From Collinsella sp. (GTDB lineage Bacteria; Actinomycetota; Coriobacteriia; Coriobacteriales; Coriobacteriaceae), in assembly GCA_018382125.1 (NCBI GenBank), contig JAGZQO010000038.1, forward strand, positions 1-17,238: 17,238 nt of DNA. Reading direction: 5' to 3'. The translations under genes and the position numbers were made by a program. Under the pieces are notes generated by a model. It saw only the letters and a program-made list of their open reading frames with translations, ran no database searches and was not told the DNA's origin. This document shows, one piece after another, positions 7,629 to 14,125 of this stretch. Numbering within the stretch: the first letter of the stretch is position 1; every line of letters begins with the position of its first letter.

Positions 7629-7923
7629 TCTCGATCTGTAACATCTAGCAGGGATTTTCGGTCCTAATTGTTACAGATTGAGACGAACGCGCAGGCCGGT
7701 CCGAATAATCTAAATCTGTAACACCTAGCCCACTTTTGACCATCTACCTGTTACAGATCGAGACAAACGCACAGGTCAATCCGCTCAATCTCGATCTGTA
7801 ACATCTAGCCGAGCTTTTCGGTCCCAGTTGTTACAGATTGAGACAAACGGAATCGGCCAGGCAGAAAATCTAAATCTGTAACATCTAACGAGCATTTGAT
7901 CGCCTAGTTGTTACAGATCGAGA
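7629..7923. repeat. 55-bp dyad repeat cluster B (four units, 80-bp period)
   Basis: Units lie at 7629-7683, 7709-7763, 7789-7843 and 7869-7923, exactly 80 bp apart. Arms are variants of TCTCGATCTGTAACA and TGTTACAGATCGAGA around a 25-bp T-rich centre. Units 1 and 3 share one subtype (left arm TCTCG, right arm ATTGAGA, centre TTTTCGGTCC). Units 2 and 4 share another (left arm TCTAA, right arm ATCGAGA, centre with TTTGA). The 25-bp linkers are related too (often ACGCACAGG or ACGGAAT-GGCC). This looks like a two-unit block that was duplicated. It follows the lacG2 terminator, and no coding potential is evident. Confidence 0.92.
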
Positions 7924-8136
7924 CAATCAGATGGTCAAATCCTCACTTTCCGGGCAGCTACGAAGCGCTCCTCTTTCTTAATTATTATCGGCATCACGAA
8001 CACACTTCGGTATCTTTTAATGCCAAAATGATACCAAAAGCGTGTTCGAGAATACGGATAATTCCATGCGTTAGCCCAATCAAGCCCCAGGCTTACAAAC
8101 TCCGTTATTGTTCAGAATGCCAATGCATTCGCGTTT
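7924..8136. other. Non-coding stretch with one dyad
   Basis: I see no convincing gene in this stretch. An open frame continues from 7908 into the downstream gene, but it lacks a ribosome site and its translation is low quality. The only structure is a dyad at 8009-8035: GGTATCTTTT, a 6-nt centre, then AAAATGATACC. It might be a regulator site or an RNA hairpin. Confidence 0.4.
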
Positions 8137-8237
8137 GCGCGTCATTTCGCGTCACTTTGACGCGCATAATGACACGCAAATTTTTTCGTGTCATAATTTT
8201 GACGCGTAAAATGACGTGTAAAATTTTTACGTGTTAT
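8137..8237. promoter_or_regulatory. Array of eight TGACGCG-like sites upstream of the AlbA_2 regulator
   Basis: Eight 8-mers related to TGACGCG(C/T) lie within 101 bp. Forward copies start at 8158, 8170, 8200 and 8212. Reverse copies (CGCGTCA-like) start at 8137, 8148, 8187 and 8230. They surround a predicted promoter at 8169-8197 and end 36 bp before the start codon. Sites in both orientations on both sides of a promoter resemble a multi-site operator. Autoregulation by the downstream DNA-binding protein is the simplest reading but is inferred. Confidence 0.65.
8169..8197 (+). promoter_or_regulatory. Predicted promoter of the AlbA_2 regulator gene
   Basis: ATGACA (8169-8174), a 17-bp spacer, then CATAAT (8192-8197): each hexamer is one base from the vegetative consensus. 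It lies inside the TGACGCG-like array, so a protein bound there would compete with RNA polymerase. Confidence 0.55.
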
Positions 8238-8273
8238 TTTTCAAGTCAAATTGAAGCGAAACGGAGCATCACA

Positions 8274-9530
8274 ATGCAAGAATCCAAAGATCTTGAATTC
8301 AAGGAATGCGTCACCAATTCGTTCCTTAAAACCGTCTCCGCTTATGCAAATGGCACGGGAGGACGCGTTCTATTTGGAATTAACGACGACGGAGAAGCCG
8401 TTGGCCTCGATGACCCCAAGCAGACCTGCCTGGATATCGAAAACAAGATTAACGATTCGATCATCCCCCAGCCCGATTACTCCCTAAAGATCGACGAGCC
8501 CGATGCAACCGTGGAGCTTACGGTCTTTCCCGGCAGATCGAAGCCTTACCTATACCGCTCGAAGGCATACAAGCGCAATGACACCGCGACCATTCCAGTT
8601 GATACCCTAGGCCTTTCGCGTCTTGTACTCGAGGGTCAAAACCTCTCCTTTGAGCAGCTCCCGGCAAACAAACAAGATTTATCTTTCACCGTTTTAGAGA
8701 ATCGTCTAACAGCAAAACTTTCGCTTCAGTCATTCACAACCGATACTCTCAAAACCCTTGGCCTGCTTGATGAAACCGGAACCTACAACAACGCGGCAGA
8801 ACTGCTCGCGGACGAGAATGGCTTCCCGGGTATCGACATCGCAGTGTTTGGTGAAACTATCAACCTCATTAAGCAGCGCAAGACTCTTGAACATGCATCC
8901 GTTCTAGCGGAAATTGACGGAGCCCTTGAGCTTTTCGAAGCCCAGTACTGCTACGAAGAGATCCAGGGGATGGAGCGGATCCGCAAGGAGCTCATTCCGC
9001 TCGAAGCATTCCGCGAGGCCATTACCAATGCAGTCGTTCATAGGACTTGGGATGCGCCCGCACACATCCGCATCTCGATGTTCGACGACCGTGTGGAAGT
9101 CGCTTCGCCCGGCGGCTTGCCGGCAAGCATGACCGTCGATGAATATCTGTCCGACATGCTATCCGTTAGACGCAATCGTATTCTTGCCGAAGTCTTTTTG
9201 CGCCTGGGTCTTATCGAAGCCTTTGGAACGGGCATCATGCGAATTCGCGATACCTATAAGGACAGCGTCAGAAAGCCCCGGTTTCAAGTTTCGGATAACG
9301 CCATTGTGGTAACACTTCCCCTACTCATGGATAACCCGGGGCTCAAAGGCGACGAACTTATCGTATTCGGACTGCTGAGCGGAGTACACCCTCAATCGAC
9401 AAGCGAGCTTGCGGCCAAAGTCACCTTTAGTCGCTCGAAGCTTCTTCGCATCCTCAAAAAACTCGTTGAGACAGGCCTGGCGACAGTTGAAGGCACCGGC
9501 AGAGGGCAGAAGTATCGCCTGCTACGCTAG
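8274..9530 (+). CDS. AlbA_2 / HATPase_c_4 / winged-helix putative transcriptional regulator
   Basis: This 418-aa protein has the COG2865-type layout. An N-terminal AlbA_2 (Schlafen-like) domain spans about 3-115, with LEFKEC and ANGTGGRVLFGINDDGEAVG. A GHKL-type ATP-binding fold spans about 240-325, with FREAITNAVVHR (N-box Asn252) and EAFGTGIMRI (G-box). A C-terminal winged helix follows (about 360-417, TSELAAKVTFSRSKLLRILKKL). Such proteins are predicted ATP-dependent regulators and their targets are mostly unknown. I chose ATG 8274, with GGAG at 8263-8266. The open frame reaches back to 7908, but AlbA_2 begins at this Met. Codon use is more AT-rich than in the flanking sugar genes, suggesting a separate origin. 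The stop codon directly abuts the convergent deoR remnant. An array of TGACGCG sites lies upstream. Confidence 0.85.
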   Translation: MQESKDLEFKECVTNSFLKTVSAYANGTGGRVLFGINDDGEAVGLDDPKQTCLDIENKINDSIIPQPDYSLKIDEPDATVELTVFPGRSKPYLYRSKAYKRNDTATIPVDTLGLSRLVLEGQNLSFEQLPANKQDLSFTVLENRLTAKLSLQSFTTDTLKTLGLLDETGTYNNAAELLADENGFPGIDIAVFGETINLIKQRKTLEHASVLAEIDGALELFEAQYCYEEIQGMERIRKELIPLEAFREAITNAVVHRTWDAPAHIRISMFDDRVEVASPGGLPASMTVDEYLSDMLSVRRNRILAEVFLRLGLIEAFGTGIMRIRDTYKDSVRKPRFQVSDNAIVVTLPLLMDNPGLKGDELIVFGLLSGVHPQSTSELAAKVTFSRSKLLRILKKLVETGLATVEGTGRGQKYRLLR

Positions 9531-9932
9531 TTAGCAAATGACCTGCGCGTGCTCCTCGATGGCGGCGCGGTCTTCGGCGGAGATGCTCGGCTCGCACACT
9601 ACGGCGTCCAGGCTGTCCAGGCGACAGAAGGTGTAGAAGTCGCGCCTGCCGATCCTGCTGGAGTCGGCAATCAGATAGCGCGTATCGACCTTGCTAAAGG
9701 CGAGCTGCTGGATGCGGCCCTCGTCCATGTTGGACGTGGACACGTCGCCGTCCAGAATGCCGTTGGCACCGATAAACGCCGTGTCAATCCCTAGTGCGCG
9801 CAGGGCATCCTCGGCCATGGGGCCCACAAAGGCGGCGGTGCGGCGACGGTACATGCCGCCCACCAGGCACAGCTCGCAATCCTCGCGCGCCTCGAGCAGG
9901 CTAAAGGCCGAAAGCGAATTGGTCACATAGAT
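9531..9932 (-). pseudogene. 5'-truncated DeoR-family regulator copy
   Basis: The frame matches residues 124-254 of the complete DeoR regulator at 14126-14890. I count about 13 differences in 131 aligned residues, and the same C-terminus (HxQVIC). The match stops abruptly near 9932. The helix-turn-helix and the first part of the effector domain are missing, and the sequence beyond is unrelated. It could be translated only from an internal GTG, without a visible ribosome site, so I treat it as a remnant. It lies tail to tail with the AlbA_2 gene, with no spacer. A truncated effector domain could still oligomerise with the full-length protein, but nothing here shows expression. Confidence 0.85.
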
Positions 9933-10018
9933 GGAAGGCAGTTTGTCGGTGACTCGGAGAGCGCCAATGCGATCTCACGACGGTTGCGCTCATTGTCTCA
10001 ATTAGATACTCAACGAAA

Positions 10019-10053
10019 TACGGCCCTGCAGCTCAATAAGCTGCAGGGCCGTA
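10019..10053 (-). terminator. Terminator of the third EIICB gene
   Basis: TACGGCCCTGCAGCT (10019-10033) pairs perfectly with AGCTGCAGGGCCGTA (10039-10053) around a 5-nt loop. It lies 36 bp past the stop codon of the minus-strand EIICB. On the minus strand only a short TTTCGTT follows, so termination rests mainly on the very stable 15-bp stem. Confidence 0.7.
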
Positions 10054-10088
10054 CTATACACCGACGAATCAACGACGGAGTGCATCCA

Positions 10089-11783
10089 CTATTTGGCCAG
10101 CTCCTGAACGATCCAGTCAATTGCACCTTCGGGATCGTTGGTAAGGTCGATATACTCCTTGCCCCTTGTGGTGAGCAGTTTAATTCCAAGGCGATCGGTA
10201 TCGGCCTTCATAGCGTCATAGTACATGCGTGCCTGGGGTGCCAGAACAATCACGTTGTACTGATCCATCGTCTCATAGTGGCTTCCGTACGCACCGGACT
10301 GAGAAACCAGATCGATACCCTTAGCAGCGGCACCTTCGCGAAGAGCATTTGCCAAGAGAGTCGAAGTGCCGGCACCCTGGCAAAGCACAAGCACGCGGAT
10401 CTGCTCCGCCTTGTCCTTTACCGCCTCGAGAGCTTTTGCGACATTTTCCTGTGCGGCAATAGCATCTGCATCCGAGGTTCCTGCAGTCTCCTTTGCAGAC
10501 TCTTCCAAACAAAGCTGATGGTCATACGCCTTGCAGAACGGATAGTAAATCACAAAGTCAACGACCAACAGCACTGCCATCAATACGAGAGAACGCAGAT
10601 CGAGACCCGTGGTGAGGAATGCACCGATTGGGCCGGGAAGCGCCCACGGCATGGTATACATGGGGGCGTTCATTCCAATGACGTCAATGAAAAATTTACC
10701 GATAATGGCGTTGACCATAGGAGCCACTAGGAAGGGCACGAACATATAGGGATTGAGAACAATCGGCATACCGAAGATAACGGGCTCGTTAACTCCAAAA
10801 ATCACCGGGATAATCGATGCCTTGCCCATGGCTTTAAGCTGCTTGGAGCGCATAAACATGATCAGGATAATAGGAACGATGAACGTGCAGCCAGAACCGC
10901 CCAGACCGCCGATGAAGCTTGTAAAGTCCTGCGTGAGAGCAATTGACGGGTGTCCACCTGCTTGGAAAACCTCAAGATTGGTAACGGTATTGCCGTAGAG
11001 CGCAGCATTAATCGGACTCATGACAACCGAAGCACCGTGGATACCCATAAATTGGAAAAGCGCGACCGCGCCTTCGATAAGCGCCATGCCAGGATAGGTG
11101 TCGACCGCGGAGAACAGCGGCGAGATGAGAGCGGATACCAAATTGGCGAACGGCACAGCAAGCAGCTTGCGGCTCGCAAGATCGATAAAAGCGCACGCAA
11201 GGATCGAAAACCCAAATGCAAAGATATCGCGAAAACTCTGCGCAATAGAGCCAGGGACCTCTTTGGGAAGCTTGATCGTCACATTATGGCTAATGCACAC
11301 CTTATAGATATTAACGGTCAAGAATGCGGCTACGAACGCAGCGAGAAAACCCTTGGTTCCCATATAGCCGGTTTCAAAAACAGATGTATCTGCTCCGCCA
11401 ATCGAGACAACATCGTTCGTCACCGATAGCAAGAGCATGCCGCACATGGCACAAACCATGCACGAGGTGGGGTTGAGAGATTTACCCGAAGGCATGCGAC
11501 GGTTCATCGACATGGCAAGTGAGCTCGCCGTGGTGCCGGCCACCATAATGCCAAGAAGTCCCATGGTATATGCATAGATTTTAGTGAAGAAATCCAGCAC
11601 CTCAGACGGAAGCGTGATGCCTACATAGGCAGGGAGCGTCGAAAGAAGAAGGAACAGGCTCGAGAACAGCACAATTGGCATATTCGAGAGAAAGCCATCC
11701 TTAATCGCCACCAGATAAATGTTCCTCGAGATTTTGTCGAAGAGGGGCTGGTGTTTTTCAAGGAATTTGACGATAGCGTCCAT
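10089..11783 (-). CDS. PTS lactose-family EIICB permease (third, divergent copy)
   Basis: This membrane EIICB fusion of 564 aa aligns throughout with the copies at 956 and 4259. EIIC landmarks are FMGIHGAS (245-252), GGSGCTF (295-301) and VNEPVIF (331-337). The linker is shorter than in the other two (about 427-461). The EIIB phospho-Cys is residue 468 in VLVLCQGAGTS. I chose ATG at 11781-11783 (MDAIVKFLEK), with AAAGGA 7 nt upstream, because it matches the start of both paralogs; a GTG at 11813 would add 10 residues. There is no glycosidase beside it. It is divergent from a TIM-barrel-like gene and a GntR regulator, so its substrate may differ from lactose. The changed GGSGC and GIHGAS residues fit a different specificity, but that is inference. 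Confidence 0.92.
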   Translation of the reverse strand: MDAIVKFLEKHQPLFDKISRNIYLVAIKDGFLSNMPIVLFSSLFLLLSTLPAYVGITLPSEVLDFFTKIYAYTMGLLGIMVAGTTASSLAMSMNRRMPSGKSLNPTSCMVCAMCGMLLLSVTNDVVSIGGADTSVFETGYMGTKGFLAAFVAAFLTVNIYKVCISHNVTIKLPKEVPGSIAQSFRDIFAFGFSILACAFIDLASRKLLAVPFANLVSALISPLFSAVDTYPGMALIEGAVALFQFMGIHGASVVMSPINAALYGNTVTNLEVFQAGGHPSIALTQDFTSFIGGLGGSGCTFIVPIILIMFMRSKQLKAMGKASIIPVIFGVNEPVIFGMPIVLNPYMFVPFLVAPMVNAIIGKFFIDVIGMNAPMYTMPWALPGPIGAFLTTGLDLRSLVLMAVLLVVDFVIYYPFCKAYDHQLCLEESAKETAGTSDADAIAAQENVAKALEAVKDKAEQIRVLVLCQGAGTSTLLANALREGAAAKGIDLVSQSGAYGSHYETMDQYNVIVLAPQARMYYDAMKADTDRLGIKLLTTRGKEYIDLTNDPEGAIDWIVQELAK

Positions 11784-11851
11784 AACACATCCTTTCATGA
11801 TTCCCGGGCACACAACGATTTATCCGGACTCAACCGTCGTCGTCCCCGTTT

Positions 11852-11875
11852 GTATCCACTTATGTAAGTGAATAC
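11852..11875. promoter_or_regulatory. Dyad operator candidate for the third EIICB
   Basis: The left half GTATCCACTTA and right half TAAGTGAATAC flank a 2-bp TG centre, with 10 of 11 positions paired on each side. It lies just downstream of a predicted minus-strand promoter (11888-11916) and 69 bp upstream of the EIICB start codon, where a repressor would block transcription. The GntR regulator at 13115 is the nearest candidate. Confidence 0.6.
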
Positions 11876-11887
11876 GTTCTTGTACGA

Positions 11888-11916
11888 AATGTAATATCAT
11901 TTGCGCGATTTGTCAT
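11888..11916 (-). promoter_or_regulatory. Predicted promoter of the third EIICB
   Basis: On the minus strand, ATGACA (11911-11916) is followed by 17 bp and TACATT (11888-11893). An alternative is TTGACA (11945-11950), 17 bp, AAGAAT (11922-11927). The first places the dyad at 11852-11875 in the initially transcribed region. Confidence 0.45.
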
Positions 11917-11967
11917 AACCAATTCTTTTTCCGCTTTGTCGATATGTCAAGAATTCAAATACTTATT

Positions 11968-11978
11968 CGGTGAACGGT
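11968..11978 (+). promoter_or_regulatory. CGGTGAACGGT motif, copy 1 at third PTS
   Basis: CGGTGAACGGT is the exact inverse of 12044-12054, 76 bp away centre to centre (about seven helical turns). Its 10-bp core recurs at 4078-4087. A pair of identical sites on the same helix face would suit DNA looping. Confidence 0.45.
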
Positions 11979-12038
11979 AGTTGATTAATATAATATTCTC
12001 CCAGCTAAAGGCTATTTTTTCCGAGCAATACAATAAGC

Positions 12039-12066
12039 TTGCAACCGTTCACCGATTGGATATAAC
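12039..12066 (+). promoter_or_regulatory. Predicted promoter of the TIM-barrel-like gene
   Basis: TTGCAA (12039-12044), a 16-bp spacer, then TATAAC (12061-12066). The spacer contains the second ACCGTTCACCG motif, and a palindrome follows at 12076-12093. Confidence 0.5.
12044..12054 (-). promoter_or_regulatory. CGGTGAACGGT motif, copy 2 at third PTS
   Basis: ACCGTTCACCG on the plus strand is the exact reverse complement of 11968-11978. It sits within the predicted promoter spacer of the downstream gene, so a bound protein would interfere with RNA polymerase there. Confidence 0.45.
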
Positions 12067-12075
12067 ATATTGAAT

Positions 12076-12093
12076 ATATTGTTGTAACAATAT
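12076..12093. promoter_or_regulatory. Palindromic operator candidate upstream of 12140 gene
   Basis: ATATTGTTGTAACAATAT has perfect 8-bp arms around a GT centre. Its core GTTGTAAC is close to the GT-N-TA-N-AC pattern of HutC/GntR sites. It lies about 10 bp past a predicted -10 and 46 bp before the start codon, the mirror of the arrangement at 11852-11875. Autogenous control by the GntR regulator at 13115 is likely but inferred. Confidence 0.6.
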
Positions 12094-12139
12094 TAGAGAC
12101 AATGTCACAAGCCTGTCGTTCTAGTCAAAGGAAGTAACA

Positions 12140-13060
12140 ATGCCCAAACGATTACTGAACATGTCCGCATCCGATTTTGCCGCCACGTCACCCATGGATC
12201 TAAAACAGGCAATTCTGGCTTCCGAGGGACGTACCATCATGGCGGAAAACGTACCCTCTTCCCAATTTCTCGGCGGCGTTACTAATGCAGAAATCGAACG
12301 TGCCGCAGGTGCCGACCTGCTTCTGTTTAACGCGCTCGATGTGTTCGATCCAGTTATTGCCGGTATTCCAGATGATCTCAATGAAAACCCGGTCACTTGG
12401 GTGAAGCGAGCATGCGGAAGGCCCATTGGCGTCAATCTGGAGCCAGTTGATAACGAGGCAGAGATGTCTGAATCCCGAACGGAAATCCCCATGGGTCGTC
12501 GCGTCTCTCCCAAGACCTTAGAAAAGGCTAACGAACTCGGATTTGATTTTATCTGCCTGACGGGCAACCCTGGAACCGGCGTCTCCAACGATGCAATCGC
12601 CCATTCGATTAAACTCTCCAAAGAGCATTTCAATGGCCTGGTCATAGCCGGAAAAATGCATGGAGCGGGCGTTGCGGAACCTGTCATGACGCTCGAAATT
12701 GCGCGCAAGTTTGTTGACCTCGGCGTCGATATCCTTCTCGTGCCAGCCCCCTACACCGTCCCTTGCTTCCAAGAAGCAGACCTGCGCGCCATCGTAGACT
12801 TTGTACGATCCCACAACGTAGGCAAGTCAATTGAAGAGAAGGTTCTCGTCATGGCGGCGAACGGGACGAGTCAAGACTCCTGCGACAGCGAGACCATTAA
12901 GAAAATAGGCCTTGCAGCAAAAGCAGCCGGCGCTGACCTCCAACATATCGGGGACTCCATGAACGGTATTTGCCTGCCCCAGAATATCTTCACGCTCGGA
13001 CAAGCCCTTCGTGGATACAGGCATCAGATCGTCATGCTGAGCCGCTCTGTGATACGTTAA
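12140..13060 (+). CDS. Uncharacterised TIM-barrel-like protein of PTS loci (DUF7916-type)
   Basis: This soluble 306-aa protein has no signal peptide or membrane segment. Glycine-rich motifs at strand ends suggest a (beta/alpha)8 barrel: GGVTNAE (45-51), GADLLLFN (57-64), TGNPGTGV (141-148), GKMHGAG (171-177), VPAPYTVP (201-208) and HIGDS (269-273). It resembles a PTS-linked family I recall as DUF7916, sometimes annotated as haloacid dehalogenase-like or PEP-mutase-like. I cannot confirm the family name here, and no activity is established. AAGGAAG at 12127-12133 lies 6 nt before ATG. It is divergent from an EIICB and is followed by a GntR regulator after 54 bp. That context suggests processing or sensing of the phosphorylated sugar delivered by this PTS. 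Codon use is more AT-rich than in the lacE and lacG genes. Confidence 0.75.
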   Translation: MPKRLLNMSASDFAATSPMDLKQAILASEGRTIMAENVPSSQFLGGVTNAEIERAAGADLLLFNALDVFDPVIAGIPDDLNENPVTWVKRACGRPIGVNLEPVDNEAEMSESRTEIPMGRRVSPKTLEKANELGFDFICLTGNPGTGVSNDAIAHSIKLSKEHFNGLVIAGKMHGAGVAEPVMTLEIARKFVDLGVDILLVPAPYTVPCFQEADLRAIVDFVRSHNVGKSIEEKVLVMAANGTSQDSCDSETIKKIGLAAKAAGADLQHIGDSMNGICLPQNIFTLGQALRGYRHQIVMLSRSVIR

Positions 13061-13114
13061 GGTTACCTTGCCCACGTTACATCCCGACTGAGGCAACCAT
13101 CAGGTATAACCAAC

Positions 13115-13852
13115 ATGCAAACTGAGGCTCTAATGCTCGATACACACGAAAAACGGCCACTCTATTTACAGCTCACCGACGCGCTGCTCAAGCAGATCGT
13201 CGATGAATATCAAGCAGACGATAAACTTCCAACAGAAATGGAACTCTGCGACGAATACGCCGTAAGCAGAACAACCGTCCGACTTGCCATGAGTGAGCTG
13301 GAGCGTCGTGGAAGTATCTATCGAATCCAAGGTAAGGGGTCGTTTGTTGCACCGAAACGCGTTAGCGAGCTCAATTCACTTTTAGACTTTGACTTTGCAA
13401 GCCATTGCGATGGCGTTGATCCAGATGCCATTACCAAACATTTCGGCGGCCTCACATCAGGTCGTCCAATTTCCGTAATGATGCTCCAACAATTTGGATG
13501 TCAAAGTCGCGACAAAATTCAGCGTCTTGAATTGACCTACGAACTTGAAGGCAGCTTCATAGGCGCTGATACGTTCTTCATTTCAAAGTCGCGCGTTCCG
13601 AATAACCAGTTAGATTTTCAGGCATTTAGCAGAATCATGGACGACTTGTCCAAGTCTATCCAATCTGTTAGGGAAAGCTATAGAGCACGTCAGCTTAGCG
13701 ATTCCGAAGCCAGTAATTATGGTGTTGCAAAACTTCCGGTCATCGAACTGACTCATTATGCTTACGACTCCGGAGGCAAACTAATCTCAATTGTCTGCCG
13801 CACCGTCTTAACTGGGCGAATCCCTTATCAAAACTTTATTTTCAAGTCCTAA
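13115..13852 (+). CDS. GntR-family (HutC/UTRA type) transcriptional regulator
   Basis: This 245-aa regulator has an N-terminal winged helix (about 14-78) with the GntR pattern: RPLYLQLTDALLKQI, LPTEMELCDEYAVSRTTVRLA, then GSIYRIQGKGSFV. A UTRA effector domain follows (about 95-240). HutC-type members bind phosphorylated sugars or related ligands and release their operators. I used ATG 13115, with a weak CAGG 10 nt upstream; ATG 13133 (MLDTHEKRP), with TGAGG 5 nt upstream, is an equally plausible start. It probably forms an operon with the gene at 12140 and regulates the divergent EIICB region. Dyads at 11852-11875 and 12076-12093 are the best operator candidates. The gene is AT-rich relative to the lac genes. 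The ligand is unknown. Confidence 0.9.
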   Translation: MQTEALMLDTHEKRPLYLQLTDALLKQIVDEYQADDKLPTEMELCDEYAVSRTTVRLAMSELERRGSIYRIQGKGSFVAPKRVSELNSLLDFDFASHCDGVDPDAITKHFGGLTSGRPISVMMLQQFGCQSRDKIQRLELTYELEGSFIGADTFFISKSRVPNNQLDFQAFSRIMDDLSKSIQSVRESYRARQLSDSEASNYGVAKLPVIELTHYAYDSGGKLISIVCRTVLTGRIPYQNFIFKS

Positions 13853-13869
13853 TGTTCTTTTTTCTTTTG

Positions 13870-14005
13870 TCTCGATCTGTAACACGTAGCCGAGTTTTTA
13901 AGTCCTAACCGTTACAGATCGAGACAAACAAGGTAGGCCCCGCCGAATTGTCTCAATCTGTAACATCTGGTTGGTGGTTTCACCCCTACCTGTTACAGGT
14001 TGAGA
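13870..14005. repeat. 55-bp dyad repeat cluster C (two units)
   Basis: Units lie at 13870-13924 and 13951-14005, 81 bp apart. Unit 1 has fully paired TCTCGATCTG and CAGATCGAGA outer arms and the odd-type centre (CCGAGTTTTT). Unit 2 has TCTCAATCTGTAACA and a diverged right arm, TGTTACAGGTTGAGA. They lie between the convergent gntR and deoR genes. Neither gene has an obvious T-tailed terminator there, so these dyads may serve as 3' ends. Confidence 0.9.
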
Positions 14006-14030
14006 CGATTTGATAGTGGAGTCCTTATTT

Positions 14031-14059
14031 GCGCGTCATATCGCGTAGCGCTGACGCGC
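14031..14059. promoter_or_regulatory. TGACGCG dyad matching the array at 8137-8165
   Basis: GCGCGTCA (14031-14038) is the exact inverse of TGACGCGC (14052-14059). The 29-bp element aligns without gaps to 8137-8165, with the same outer arms and a middle CGCGT. It stands 25 bp after a repeat cluster, in a region where no AlbA_2 gene follows. Confidence 0.55.
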
Positions 14060-14125
14060 TGGTTTCCACAATGACAGGAGGTAAAAGTCCTCCCGCATCA
14101 CCCGTTGGCAATCCCGTAGCGATAA

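Noticed and set aside
7629..7923. CRISPR array
   Set aside because: The 80-bp period is regular, but each unit is a 55-bp dyad and the 25-bp linkers are related to each other instead of unique. No cas genes are present.
7908..8273. N-terminal extension of the AlbA_2 regulator to 7908
   Set aside because: The added 122 residues have no domain features, overlap a repeat unit and the TGACGCG array, and lack a ribosome site. ATG 8274 has GGAG and begins the AlbA_2 domain.
9984..10730. Plus-strand open frame opposite the third EIICB
   Set aside because: It runs through the terminator hairpin and antisense to a confident EIICB; the product resembles no protein family.
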